A stretch of 64,000 nt of DNA, taken from positions 186,001-250,000 of the forward strand of contig JAGBEO010000005.1 in NCBI GenBank assembly GCA_017936885.1. The letters are read 5' to 3'. This document shows positions 27,355-36,265 of this stretch, one piece after another. The stretch is from Lachnospiraceae bacterium (GTDB taxonomy: Bacteria; Bacillota; Clostridia; Lachnospirales; Lachnospiraceae). A program made the translations under genes and the position numbers. Within the stretch, counting starts at the first letter, position 1. The number at the start of each line of letters is the position of its first letter. The notes under the pieces were generated by a model that made no database searches, was not told where the DNA came from, and worked only from the letters and a program-made list of their open reading frames with translations.

Positions 27355-28149
27355 ATGAAGAAAATTGCAATCATAACAGGTGCCAGCTCCGGGCTGGGAA
27401 GAGAATTTGTCAGAATTATAAATAAGAAAAAGAATATTCAGGAAATCTGGGCAGTCGCCAGAAATCAGGATAAACTGGACAAACTGAAAGCCCAGACAGG
27501 TGAGAAGGTCAGAACGCTTTCTATGGATTTATCCGATTTATCCCAGATAGAGACTTTGGGGCAGATGTTATCTGACAACGATGTAAAAATCTGTTATCTG
27601 ATCAACAATGCCGGATACGGTAAATTCGCCTCCTATGATGACCTTAGCGTGGAAGAATCCGTCAATATGCTGAACCTCAATATCAATGCCGTAGTGGCTG
27701 TGGGACTTACCTGTATTCCCTATATGTGCCGAGGTGCCCACATCATCAACATAGCTTCCCAGGCATCGTTCCAACCGCTTCCCTATATGAATCTGTACAG
27801 CGCTTCTAAGGCTTTCGTGCGCAATTACACAAGATCCCTGCATATAGAACTGAAAGACAGCGGCATCACAGCTACCGCTGTCTGCCCCGGCTGGATGAAA
27901 ACAGATTTCTTTAGCAGGGCTGACATCGGCGCTGCCAGAAATATTTCCAGTTTCCTCGGTATGTCCTCCCCGGAGAAAGTAGCAAAGAAAGCAATAGCAG
28001 ATGCCGACCGCGGCAAAGATCTCTCGATCTACAGCCTCTATGTCAACATCTGCCATATCTGTTCTAAACTGCTTCCGCAGAAATTCATCATTCATTGCTG
28101 GCTGCACCAGCAGCATATCGATCCTTACTCGCGTCCGTCCCAGCAGTAG
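27355..28149 (+). CDS. Short-chain dehydrogenase/reductase
   Basis: 264 residues of the classical SDR type: nucleotide-binding TGASSGLG (9-16), 'NNAGYG' and the catalytic Y-x3-K in 'YSASK', followed by 'VCPGWMKTDF'. An NADP-type cofactor is likely. The substrate cannot be told; the closest pattern is the YdfG/DltE-like group. GGAGG precedes the ATG. Its last 25 bases overlap the 3' end of the convergent PurF-like gene. Confidence 0.88.
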   Translation: MKKIAIITGASSGLGREFVRIINKKKNIQEIWAVARNQDKLDKLKAQTGEKVRTLSMDLSDLSQIETLGQMLSDNDVKICYLINNAGYGKFASYDDLSVEESVNMLNLNINAVVAVGLTCIPYMCRGAHIINIASQASFQPLPYMNLYSASKAFVRNYTRSLHIELKDSGITATAVCPGWMKTDFFSRADIGAARNISSFLGMSSPEKVAKKAIADADRGKDLSIYSLYVNICHICSKLLPQKFIIHCWLHQQHIDPYSRPSQQ

Positions 28150-29531
28150 GTACACAGCTTGCATTTATCAATACCGACTGACTCGATCATATCGTCCAGT
28201 CGATGATAACGCAGGGAAGTGAAATTAAGCTTCTCCCTGATTTTCTCTAACATATCGCGATATTCCGTACTATCCGGGTCTGCATAAATATTCAGATTCG
28301 GATATTTATTATCCCCTTCCATCTCCTGTATCACGCGGCGTGCAATCAGCTCCATCTCCGAGGTAGATCTGGAGAAATTCAGATATTTGCACCCGTAAAG
28401 AAGCGGCGGGCAGGCAGGCCGGATATGCACTTCCCTGGCCCCGCTCTGATATAAGAACTCTGTGGTTTCCCTAAGCTGTGTACCGCGCACAATAGAATCA
28501 TCTATCAAAAGCAGGCTTCTGTCCTTAATCAGATCATGCACCGGAATCAGCTTCATCTTAGCAATCAGGTTACGCTGGCTCTGAATCGTCGGCATAAAGG
28601 ATCTGGGCCAGGTAGGGGTATATTTGATAAACGGTCTGGAAAAAGGGATTCCGGCTTCATTGGCATACCCGATGGCATGCGCCGTACCGGAATCCGGCAC
28701 GCCTGCCACGATATCAGGATGCACATCATCCCGCTTCGCCAGCATCGCACCGCAGTCATAACGCATTTTCTCTACGCTGATTCCCTCGTAGGAAGAAGAA
28801 GGATACCCATAGTAAATCCACAAAAAGGTACATATCTTCATATCCTTCCCCGGTGCCACAAGGGTTCTGGTCCCTTCCGGCGTCACAATGGCTATCTCTC
28901 CCGGTCCCAGCTCTCTCTCCGGTGTGTATCCCAAATTTAAGTAGGCAAAGCTCTCGAATGAAATACAGTATGCATTTTCTTTCTTTCCGATCGTTACAGG
29001 GGTACGTCCGTACTTGTCCCTCGCAGCATAAATGCCCTTGGGCGTCATCAAAAGCATGGTCATGGAACCGTTAATCAGCTCCTGCGCATATTGTATTCCC
29101 TCAATCAGGTTGTCCCTCTGATTAATAACAGCCGCTACTAATTCTGTCGCATTGATATCGCCGCCGCTCATTTCCAGAAAATGTCCGTGGCCGCTCTTAA
29201 ACAATTCCTCTACGATCTCGTCTTTATTATTAATCTTACCTACCGTAGTGATGGCATATGTGCCATGGTGGGAACGAATGATTAACGGCTGCGGTTCATA
29301 GTCAGAAATACAGCCGATTCCAAGCGTTCCGTGCATGGTGTTTGCATCTTTATCAAATTTCGTACGAAAAGGTGCATTCTCGATATTATGAATCGCTCTG
29401 TCGAATCCTTTCTCCTTGCTGTAAAGCGCCATACCCGCACGTCTTGTTCCCAGATGAGAATGATAATCTGTTCCAAAAAACAAATCAAAAATACAGTCTT
29501 CCTTCGAAGCTACGCCAAAAAATCCACCCAT
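28125..29531 (-). CDS. Amidophosphoribosyltransferase-like protein lacking the N-terminal nucleophile Cys
   Basis: 468 residues aligned along the whole of PurF: an N-terminal Ntn-hydrolase domain (to about 230) and a phosphoribosyltransferase domain with the PRPP loop LLIDDSIVRGT (341-351). Cys at 234, 381, 457 and 460 match the spacing of the iron-sulfur ligands of B. subtilis PurF. The N-terminus reads M-G-G-F-F-G, where active PurF has Cys as the first residue of the mature chain, so glutamine cannot be hydrolysed in the usual way. It may use free ammonia or have another role. It is alone, not in a pur operon. The start has GAGGGAG upstream. Confidence 0.82.
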   Translation of the reverse strand: MGGFFGVASKEDCIFDLFFGTDYHSHLGTRRAGMALYSKEKGFDRAIHNIENAPFRTKFDKDANTMHGTLGIGCISDYEPQPLIIRSHHGTYAITTVGKINNKDEIVEELFKSGHGHFLEMSGGDINATELVAAVINQRDNLIEGIQYAQELINGSMTMLLMTPKGIYAARDKYGRTPVTIGKKENAYCISFESFAYLNLGYTPERELGPGEIAIVTPEGTRTLVAPGKDMKICTFLWIYYGYPSSSYEGISVEKMRYDCGAMLAKRDDVHPDIVAGVPDSGTAHAIGYANEAGIPFSRPFIKYTPTWPRSFMPTIQSQRNLIAKMKLIPVHDLIKDRSLLLIDDSIVRGTQLRETTEFLYQSGAREVHIRPACPPLLYGCKYLNFSRSTSEMELIARRVIQEMEGDNKYPNLNIYADPDSTEYRDMLEKIREKLNFTSLRYHRLDDMIESVGIDKCKLCTYCWDGRE

Positions 29532-29561
29532 GATGTTCTCCCTCAGATTGTGTTTGTCAGT

Positions 29562-29583
29562 TTCGGGATAATCTCATCCCGAA
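29562..29583. promoter_or_regulatory. Palindrome at the start of the PurF-like transcript
   Basis: TTCGGGAT...ATCCCGAA with a 6-base loop sits at the predicted +1 region, so it may be an operator or a 5' hairpin. Confidence 0.45.
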
Positions 29584-29587
29584 TTAT

Positions 29588-29616
29588 AGTATAGTAAAAA
29601 GCCGGACATAGGGCAA
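29588..29616 (-). promoter_or_regulatory. Promoter of the PurF-like gene
   Basis: TTGCCC, 17 bases, TATACT on the minus strand. Confidence 0.55.
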
Positions 29617-29692
29617 TATATAAATTGACGAATTTATTATCAAATACACGGATGCTGCCGCATCATACGAGCAGATCGTGCCACACACACTT

Positions 29693-30595
29693 TCATGTAT
29701 ACACCTCAAAACCGCATCTGCCGCCTACCTTCACTCTGTATAAGGCGCCGTTTGCTTTCTTATACAGACTCTTGAAATCATCTCCTGTTTCACTAAAGGC
29801 AGCTCCCGCGCTTATGGAAACAGGCGGTATGCTATATTCAGGGTGCAGCAGCCTGTCATTGACCGATGCAATCCTTTGCCTGATGCAATCCACACTGTCT
29901 TGGGATAAATCCCTCATCCAGACTGCAAATTCATCGCTCTCTAATCTGCTGATATCATCGCAGTTTCTAAAGCAAAGTCTGACTGTTAATGCCACATTTC
30001 TCAATACGGTATCGCCCATATCATGATTGTAAGAATCATTGATTTCTTTCAGCTTGTCTACATCAATCAGCAAAAGACGGCCCTTTTCTTCCCCAGCCAG
30101 TCTTGTACGGATGCTTTTCTCAAATTCTCCCCGGTTCCCTATCGTATTCGCCCCATCAGGATCTGTCTGCCCCAAAAGTCTGTTTTCTGTATTCTTATGT
30201 TTCCCATTCTTATCATTATAATTCTCTGCCGGATACCGGAGTTCACAGGCATCGCCGCCATCCGCTGATTCACCGCTCGCTGCACACCTCACATGCCGTT
30301 CGGTAACACTTGTTATTTTTCTATAAAACAATGCCTCATTCACACAAAGCACTAAAACGATGCCAATGATCCATATCCTCTGTATCTTAATCTGATGTGC
30401 AGCAATTGCTAATCCACTCTCTATGATCTGCTGCCCGGCATCCATGTTCTTCTTAAGCGCAGTACATTCCGATTGCAGTCTGATATTAGAATAAAGAAGC
30501 AATGCACACAGTAACAGCATGGAGATCATCATAAAAATATGGATGAACCGGATTGAATTTCCTTTATTCTTTATCTTTCGTAACATATTTTTCAT
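29693..30595 (-). CDS. Membrane protein with degenerate GGDEF domain
   Basis: 300 residues from the ATG with AGGGAG upstream (a longer frame opens with TTG). Two membrane helices (about 14-35 and 73-91) enclose a short outside loop; a polar linker leads to a GGDEF-fold domain from about 150. The substrate-binding part is kept ('LLLIDVDKLKEIND', 'NHDMGDTVLRN') but the signature reads ESDEF (219-223) in place of GGDEF. Loss of the two glycines usually abolishes diguanylate cyclase activity, so a sensor or receptor role is more likely. Confidence 0.8.
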   Translation of the reverse strand: MKNMLRKIKNKGNSIRFIHIFMMISMLLLCALLLYSNIRLQSECTALKKNMDAGQQIIESGLAIAAHQIKIQRIWIIGIVLVLCVNEALFYRKITSVTERHVRCAASGESADGGDACELRYPAENYNDKNGKHKNTENRLLGQTDPDGANTIGNRGEFEKSIRTRLAGEEKGRLLLIDVDKLKEINDSYNHDMGDTVLRNVALTVRLCFRNCDDISRLESDEFAVWMRDLSQDSVDCIRQRIASVNDRLLHPEYSIPPVSISAGAAFSETGDDFKSLYKKANGALYRVKVGGRCGFEVYT

Positions 30596-30740
30596 ATGAG
30601 GTATCTCCCTAAAGCGGCAGGTTTCTTCTGCTAATTTCAACACTTATCTCCTATTATACTCAATAACGAGACCACCCTCAACCGAAATTTAACACACCAG
30701 ATCCTTCCATACAAAACAATCTAAAAGAACTGCCGGGCAA

Positions 30741-31925
30741 CTAACAAAGTTCCTTCAACAAGTTCCCTAACCTGCGAATCCCTTCCTCAATGGTCTCACA
30801 ATCGGCATTGGTATAATTCAGGCGCATGGTGTTGGCACCCTTTACATCCGTGTAGAAAGGATCACCCGGCACAAAAGCAACTTTTTTCTCCAAAGCTTTC
30901 CGGAACATGGACATGGCGCTGACCCCTTCCGGCAGCGTCACCCATAAAAACATGCCACCGCGGGGTCTGGTATAGCTTACCGTATCAGGAAAATATCGAT
31001 CCATCGCATCAAGCATTGCCTGCGCCTGTTTCTGGTACAGCGCTCTGATTTTGGCAATGTGCCCATCCAAATCGTTATTTGCCAGATAGTCCCAAATTAA
31101 GTACTGGGCAAAAATATTGGTATGCAGATCTCCGGCTTCTTTGGCGATTGAAAGACAGCGCAGCAGCTCTGTGTTCCCGGAAATAATAAAACCGATACGC
31201 ATACCGGGCGTAACCGTCTTGGAAAAGGTTCCAAGCAAAATACTGTTCGGCAATCTTCCGGCACCGATATAAGGCAGATGCTCTCCCTCAAACCGCAGTT
31301 CCCCGTAAGGATCATCCTCAATCAGAACGACATCCCGGTCTTTCAGCATCTCATAAATCCGGTTTCGGTTTTCGGCAGAATAAGTAAGTCCTGTAGGGTT
31401 CTGGAACTCCGGAATTGTATAGATAAATTTGACATTATGCTGCAAGGCTTCCTCAAGCTGCTTTAGATTCAACCCCTCTTCTGTCAGTTCCACCGGACAA
31501 AAATACGGCTGATGCAGGGAAAAAGCCTGTATCGCTGCAAGATAGGTAGGTTTCTCCACGATGATTCTGTCACCTTTATCCAGAAAAACCTTTCCGATCA
31601 GATCAAGCGCCTGTTGGGAACCGGTCGTGATGATCACATTGTCCATCGTAAGATTCAGACCGAACTTACGATGGTATCTGTCCGCAATATATTGCCGTAG
31701 TTCCGGCAAGCCTGCCGTGACAGAATACTGGAACACCTTGCTGCCATAAGTTTTCACAATACGCTCCATAGATTCCAACAGTTCCTCCTGCGGAAAAGAA
31801 ACCGGGTTCGGGAGTCCGCCTGCAAAAGAGATAACCTCCGGATCGGAAGCCGCCTTTAAGATCCCTCTTACAAAAGAAGGCGGGGTTAATTTGATTCCTT
31901 CTGACAATAAATTCTCAATGCTCAT
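30741..31925 (-). CDS. PLP-dependent aminotransferase (LysN / aminoadipate type)
   Basis: About 394 residues of fold-type I class I aminotransferase: 'ITTGSQQALDL', 'PEFQNPTG', 'EDDPYGELRF', and the PLP lysine in 'GTFSKTVTPGMRIGF'. Overall it resembles 2-aminoadipate or aromatic aminotransferases related to MocR C-terminal domains, but it has no HTH. The start was placed at 'MSIENLL', well inside a longer frame, because GAGGG precedes it. It is divergent from a MocR regulator and shares a 142-base control region with it. Confidence 0.85.
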   Translation of the reverse strand: MSIENLLSEGIKLTPPSFVRGILKAASDPEVISFAGGLPNPVSFPQEELLESMERIVKTYGSKVFQYSVTAGLPELRQYIADRYHRKFGLNLTMDNVIITTGSQQALDLIGKVFLDKGDRIIVEKPTYLAAIQAFSLHQPYFCPVELTEEGLNLKQLEEALQHNVKFIYTIPEFQNPTGLTYSAENRNRIYEMLKDRDVVLIEDDPYGELRFEGEHLPYIGAGRLPNSILLGTFSKTVTPGMRIGFIISGNTELLRCLSIAKEAGDLHTNIFAQYLIWDYLANNDLDGHIAKIRALYQKQAQAMLDAMDRYFPDTVSYTRPRGGMFLWVTLPEGVSAMSMFRKALEKKVAFVPGDPFYTDVKGANTMRLNYTNADCETIEEGIRRLGNLLKELC

Positions 31926-31990
31926 ACCTTTATCCCTCGATTCATTCTGTAATATATTGTGTTTTATTATAATCTTGAGGTTAAAAGCAA

Positions 31991-32030
31991 ACAATGATAA
32001 AATTGTTTGGAAGACAATTTCACTTATTGT
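31991..32030. promoter_or_regulatory. Tandem ACAAT/ATTGT operators between aminotransferase and MocR genes
   Basis: Two inverted repeats in tandem: ACAAT-6-ATTGT (31991-32006) and ACAAT-7-ATTGT (32014-32030). They give evenly spaced half-sites in the only stretch between the two divergent genes, which suggests binding by the MocR protein. Confidence 0.6.
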
Positions 32031-32067
32031 CATACCCAAAAGAAACATAAATAGCGGAGAATAGATT

Positions 32068-33450
32068 ATGTCAGTAAATTCCTTTGAAAATTATCCCATG
32101 AGCTGGAAACCTGATCTGAGCAAAACCTCCGGTCCCAAATATCGGGCACTGGCTGCTCTCTTGGAAGAAGATGTTCAAAACGGTGTGCTGAAAGCGGGAA
32201 CGAAACTGCCGCCGCAGCGTGAATTAGCAGATTATCTGGATGTAAATTTAAGTACCATATCAAGAGCCTTCAAACTGTGCGAACAAAAAGGTCTGTTATC
32301 GGCATCCGTGGGAAACGGCACCTATGTGTCTTCTGGTGCCACTACAGAGCCTATGCTGCTTTGCGGCAGCGAAACCAGAAAGATCATTGAGATGGGCGCG
32401 ATTGTTCCGGCTGTGGAATGTAACGATAAAGTAAAACAGTATATGGAAAAAATGCTGAAAAGACCGGATGCACCGGATTTATTCTCCTATGGTGCTCCCG
32501 AGGGAACAAGAAGACACCGTGAGGCAGGGGCAAAATGGATGCGCAAATCAGGATTTTGCACGGACAGTGAACATATCGTTCTGGCTGCCGGCGGTCAAAA
32601 TGCACTGACCGCAGCTTTAGGTGCCTTCTTCGAACAGGGGAACAAGATCGGCACAGACCCACTGACTTATCCCGGTGTAAAAACCGCCGCCAAACTGTTA
32701 GGAATCCGGTTAATCCCCATCCGAAGCCACCATAACGAGATGACCGAAGAAGGCATTCAATATGCCATACAGAATGAAAATATCAGGGGATTATATGTGA
32801 TACCGGATTTTCATAATCCGACCACCCACGTTATGTCTGTGGAAACAAGGAAAATGATCGCAAGGGTGGCAAGGGAAAGAAAGCTGCTAGTGATTGAAGA
32901 CGGGCTGAATAATCTGCTGGAAGAGAACCCGGCACCGCCCATCGCTTCCTTTGCCCCGGATGATATCGTATATTTGTCAAGCCTGTCTAAAACTGTCTCT
33001 GCAGGATTGCGTACCGCGTTCATCCATGTACCCAACCGGTATCGGCAGGAATTGGTCACCGCACTGTATTCCATGAACATTTCAATCTCTCCGCTGCTTG
33101 CAACTGTTTCAGCCGGATTGATTGAAGACGGCATTGCCGATGCAATCATCGCCGAACGGAAGAAGAAAATCGTTGAACGCAATCTGCTTGTCAACCAAAT
33201 ACTGGACGGCCATGCTGTTGCGGGGGATCTTACCTGCCCTTTGCGCTACCTGCAATTACCGGAACATTTTACAGGCAGGAGTTTTGAAATCTGTGCGGAA
33301 GCAGCCGGCGTCCAGGTCTACGGAGCAGAACGATTTGTCATAGGAAATAAACCAGCACCGAAAACAATCAGAATATCCGTTACCACTCCGGCAAGCATGG
33401 AAGATTTGGAAGAGGGACTGTATCGGTTAAAGCAATTGCTGGACCGCTGA
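32068..33450 (+). CDS. MocR/GntR-family regulator with aminotransferase domain
   Basis: 460 residues. The N-terminal winged helix of GntR type (about 20-85: 'KLPPQRELADYLDVNLSTISRAF') is joined to a fold-type I aminotransferase domain with 'DFHNPTTHVM', 'EDGLNNLL' and the PLP lysine in 'SSLSKTVSAGLR'. MocR proteins sense PLP, amino acids or related compounds. Regulation of the divergent aminotransferase gene is inferred from the shared tandem operators. The AGCGGAG site upstream fits the start. Confidence 0.88.
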   Translation: MSVNSFENYPMSWKPDLSKTSGPKYRALAALLEEDVQNGVLKAGTKLPPQRELADYLDVNLSTISRAFKLCEQKGLLSASVGNGTYVSSGATTEPMLLCGSETRKIIEMGAIVPAVECNDKVKQYMEKMLKRPDAPDLFSYGAPEGTRRHREAGAKWMRKSGFCTDSEHIVLAAGGQNALTAALGAFFEQGNKIGTDPLTYPGVKTAAKLLGIRLIPIRSHHNEMTEEGIQYAIQNENIRGLYVIPDFHNPTTHVMSVETRKMIARVARERKLLVIEDGLNNLLEENPAPPIASFAPDDIVYLSSLSKTVSAGLRTAFIHVPNRYRQELVTALYSMNISISPLLATVSAGLIEDGIADAIIAERKKKIVERNLLVNQILDGHAVAGDLTCPLRYLQLPEHFTGRSFEICAEAAGVQVYGAERFVIGNKPAPKTIRISVTTPASMEDLEEGLYRLKQLLDR

Positions 33451-33521
33451 GTCTGACCATCTTCATATCTTTACCTTTCTAACACTTTTCTATCTGCAAA
33501 CTATTTGCAATATACTGTTCC

Positions 33522-34688
33522 CTATTCCTGTTTATGTTTCAACAGATTGGAATAATACCGATCAACATAAACAGCATAGATAATACCGCCAATGATATAG
33601 GTCACAGCAGTAACCGCAAAACCGGATGCGAGCCCGATGCTTTCCTGAAACATACCCATTAGGAAAGAACCTATACCGATTCCAATATCATATGACAATA
33701 AATATGTAGCATTGGCAGTTCCGCGTTTCGGCGCCGGCGTTGTCCCGGTTACGAATGACTGAAACAGCGGCTGTAAAATACCATAACCAAGTCCTAACAG
33801 AAAGCCTGCCAGCAGCAGATGGAATGCCGTCGCCATAAAGTAATAACTTCCCATTGTAACCAGTAAAACGAGCAAACTGACTACCACCAGGATTCTGTGC
33901 TTCCCTGCATCAATCATCTTCTGTGTGGAAAATTTCGAAATCAGCATTCCCGCCACCAGAAAAACATAGAAATAGGGAATCACTGCCGACAGTCCTTTTT
34001 CCTGCGCAAATATGGAGGAATATGCGATAACCGCCCCGAAAGGCACCATGATAAACATCATATTGAACATAAACGGCAGAGCCGGCTTATAAAAAGCATC
34101 TGCCAGAACGAATTTCTTCCTTTCCACTTTCGGATAGGATATCTTACAAAACGATACGCAGATTAAAGCAATTACAGTTAGCGCAAATAATACAAGGAAA
34201 GATGCCTTACTGCTCATGTGATTCTGAACCTGAATACCAATAAAGGGGCCTGCCGCCATACCGATAGAAATCGTCAGTGCAAAACGGTTAACACCCTCTC
34301 TCACCTTGCTCTGCGGGAGAACATCTCCAGCCAGTGTAGTAGTCGCAGAACCGCATACGGAATATACGACACCCATATAGAGACGCAGCAATACCAGCAC
34401 CCCAAAAATGGGGAAGGCTGCAAATCCTAAAAACGGCAGGCAGAACAACGCCAAAAACAGCATATACACATGATAACGGTTGAAATTATCCAGAATATAT
34501 CCGGCAAATGGTCTGAATAATACGGTAGTTACTGACATTGCAGTCAATACAATACCGATTTTTGAACCTGTTATCCCATTCTGCTGACAGTAAATCGGCA
34601 AAATCGGGACAGAAGCATAAAATGTAGCCATCATCAGCAGGTTTGTTATAAAGAGTAAAACAAACTTTCTATTCCATATCTTTTCCAT
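33522..34688 (-). CDS. Major facilitator superfamily transporter
   Basis: 388 residues with about 12 hydrophobic segments, a 'RPFAGYILDNFNRY' loop after helix 2 (motif A-like) and 'GLGYGILQPLFQSF' in the second half. It looks like a drug or metabolite efflux MFS protein; the substrate is unknown. The next gene upstream in the divergent direction is a LysR regulator, which may control it. Confidence 0.85.
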   Translation of the reverse strand: MEKIWNRKFVLLFITNLLMMATFYASVPILPIYCQQNGITGSKIGIVLTAMSVTTVLFRPFAGYILDNFNRYHVYMLFLALFCLPFLGFAAFPIFGVLVLLRLYMGVVYSVCGSATTTLAGDVLPQSKVREGVNRFALTISIGMAAGPFIGIQVQNHMSSKASFLVLFALTVIALICVSFCKISYPKVERKKFVLADAFYKPALPFMFNMMFIMVPFGAVIAYSSIFAQEKGLSAVIPYFYVFLVAGMLISKFSTQKMIDAGKHRILVVVSLLVLLVTMGSYYFMATAFHLLLAGFLLGLGYGILQPLFQSFVTGTTPAPKRGTANATYLLSYDIGIGIGSFLMGMFQESIGLASGFAVTAVTYIIGGIIYAVYVDRYYSNLLKHKQE

Positions 34689-34731
34689 GTATTACCTCCA
34701 TTATTTCCGTCATTGTTCTTTTCTAAGCAGC

Positions 34732-34764
34732 AAAAGCAGAATCCTTCTACTATTCTGCTTTTTT
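34732..34764. terminator. Hairpin at the end of the small ORF, T tracts on both sides
   Basis: AAAAGCAGAAT...ATTCTGCTTTT with a 9-base loop. It works best in the plus direction (six T), but the minus side has four T and follows the small ORF. The ORF stop lies within the hairpin. Confidence 0.6.
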
Positions 34765-34881
34765 CCTAAGATTTCTGATATCACGACGTATCCTTCTGCA
34801 TACGCCCTGATTTTCCTTTTCTCTTGCAGTTAATACCTGCAGTCTTCTTTCGAGTAGGTCAATTTTTGCTTTCGTGTTCAT
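34750..34881 (-). CDS. Small basic coiled-coil protein (43 aa)
   Basis: A 43-codon frame (start 'MNTKAKIDLLERRL', end 'NLRKKAE') lies 61 bases upstream of the MFS gene on the same strand. AAAGGA lies about ten bases before the ATG. It is rich in Arg, Lys and Leu with heptad spacing. Short proteins of this style (two antiparallel helices, 'LERR.' then 'RRIRR.IRNL') are common in Clostridia; no function is known to me. Confidence 0.5.
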   Translation of the reverse strand: MNTKAKIDLLERRLQVLTAREKENQGVCRRIRRDIRNLRKKAE

Positions 34882-35317
34882 TTTTCATGTCCTTTCTTTC
34901 ATAAAGATTTTATTTTGTTTCCCAATACATTTTTCCCAATAAATGATTGCAGCAATATGGCAGTCTTCCATCCCTTTTGCATCACTTCAAAAGCATAATT
35001 TTCTTATTTTCTTTCCATTTCTCCAAAAACACCCATGGTACTTCTAATATTCGATTCTTCTTTGGAGGCCTTGCGATAAATATCCCTGTCAGAATAATGT
35101 GCCAGAACGAATATAGAGTGCGGAAGTTTGTTCTCAATCGGTCGGTTTGTGAATCATATTAAAACACAATGGTTTCCAAAAGTGAATTGAATTATTGTCA
35201 TTATTAATGTGCAAAACGCAACAATATACAACCTTGTATCAAGCCGCTGATTATTCTTGAAATCAATGTAAAATAATGATATTATTAATGAAATAGATGC
35301 AATAATGGAGAATGTGA
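34882..35317. other. Intergenic region between the small ORF and the LysR gene
   Basis: 436 bases with no gene that can be supported. The part next to the LysR gene (35190-35300) is AT-rich with two near-palindromes, around CATTATTAATG and AATAATGATATTATT, which could be binding sites for the LysR protein. A minus-strand open stretch without a start codon (about 35000-35150) may be a gene remnant. Confidence 0.4.
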
Positions 35318-36193
35318 ATGAATACCCAACAGCTAGAGAGCTTTATCCAGGTAGCGGAAAATCTTAATTTTGCAAGAGCCGCCGAAGTTTTAAATATTAC
35401 ACAGTCAGCAGTCTCCCGTCAGATCAATTCCCTTGAAACGGAACTGGAAACTAAATTATTTAACCGTTCCACCCGAAGTGTGTTTTTAACACCGGCGGGA
35501 ATGAGTTTTCTGGACGATGCCAAAGATGTTCTTATGAAATTGCAGATGGCTTCTTTAAAGGTGCATAATCATGAAAAAACCAACATACAGATCATTTCCA
35601 TTGCATGCAGCAATGAGTCCAATCTGATTTATCTGTCCAAAACCCTTTCCCGGTGCAGACTGCAAATACCTGAGCTGCATCCTTTCCTCAGAATCATTCC
35701 GCACAGATCAATTGTAAATCTGTTTATTCACGGTGACATTGACATACTCTTCGGGTGCAAGGATGATATTCCCATCCGCAACGGCATTGTCTATAAAGAA
35801 CTCAATAAAATCAGGATTTGCTGTGCTGTCCCCACCGGTCATCCCCTTTCGAAGAAAAAGGAGATTTCTGAAAAGGAGTTATATTCGGAGAATATCATTG
35901 TCTGTAATTCTTACGAGATTCCTTCCAAAGTTGCCAATATTCAGCTCCGGCTGGAAAACCAATTTTTACCGGAATCCACTTACTATTGTGAAAACTTACA
36001 GGTAATGCTTTCGCTTATTAAAGCCGGATATGGGTTTGCCATATTGCCTGAGGGAACTTCAGTGGATTCCGAGATTACCTATGTTCCACTGACCGGGAGC
36101 AGTCCCGTATCGCACGGCATTTTCTATAAGAAGTCTTCCAAAAATCCTTTGGTAAATAAATTTATTGCTGCCGTACGGCAGAGAGACGAATAA
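35318..36193 (+). CDS. LysR-family transcriptional regulator
   Basis: 291 residues, standard length. The N-terminal winged helix (1-60: 'FIQVAENLNFARAAEVLNITQSAVSRQI') is followed by a periplasmic-binding-like effector domain. GGAG precedes the ATG. It is divergent from the MFS gene with a long AT-rich region between them. The effector is unknown. Confidence 0.92.
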   Translation: MNTQQLESFIQVAENLNFARAAEVLNITQSAVSRQINSLETELETKLFNRSTRSVFLTPAGMSFLDDAKDVLMKLQMASLKVHNHEKTNIQIISIACSNESNLIYLSKTLSRCRLQIPELHPFLRIIPHRSIVNLFIHGDIDILFGCKDDIPIRNGIVYKELNKIRICCAVPTGHPLSKKKEISEKELYSENIIVCNSYEIPSKVANIQLRLENQFLPESTYYCENLQVMLSLIKAGYGFAILPEGTSVDSEITYVPLTGSSPVSHGIFYKKSSKNPLVNKFIAAVRQRDE

Positions 36194-36201
36194 CTCTGTA
36201 C

Positions 36202-36243
36202 AAAAAATAGTCCTGACTATATAGAAAACTGTCAGGACTATTT
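36202..36243 (-). terminator. Strong hairpin between convergent LysR and TCS operon ends
   Basis: AAATAGTCCTGAC...GTCAGGACTATTT (13 bp, 13-base loop), with six T on the minus strand. It ends the two-component operon and probably also serves the LysR gene. Confidence 0.85.
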
Positions 36244-36265
36244 CAGATATTTCAATATTATTTTC

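Noticed and set aside
29693-30306. Several plus-strand frames over the GGDEF gene
   Set aside because: They are antisense to a gene with clear domain signatures and have no start sites of their own.
35000-35150. Minus-strand open stretch with protein-like composition between the small ORF and LysR gene
   Set aside because: It has no start codon before the last few residues and both ends hit stops; at most a remnant, too weak to list as a gene.
34947-35162. Plus-strand 71-codon frame upstream of the LysR gene
   Set aside because: No ribosome site, phenylalanine-rich composition typical of a non-coding AT-rich frame, and no family resemblance.
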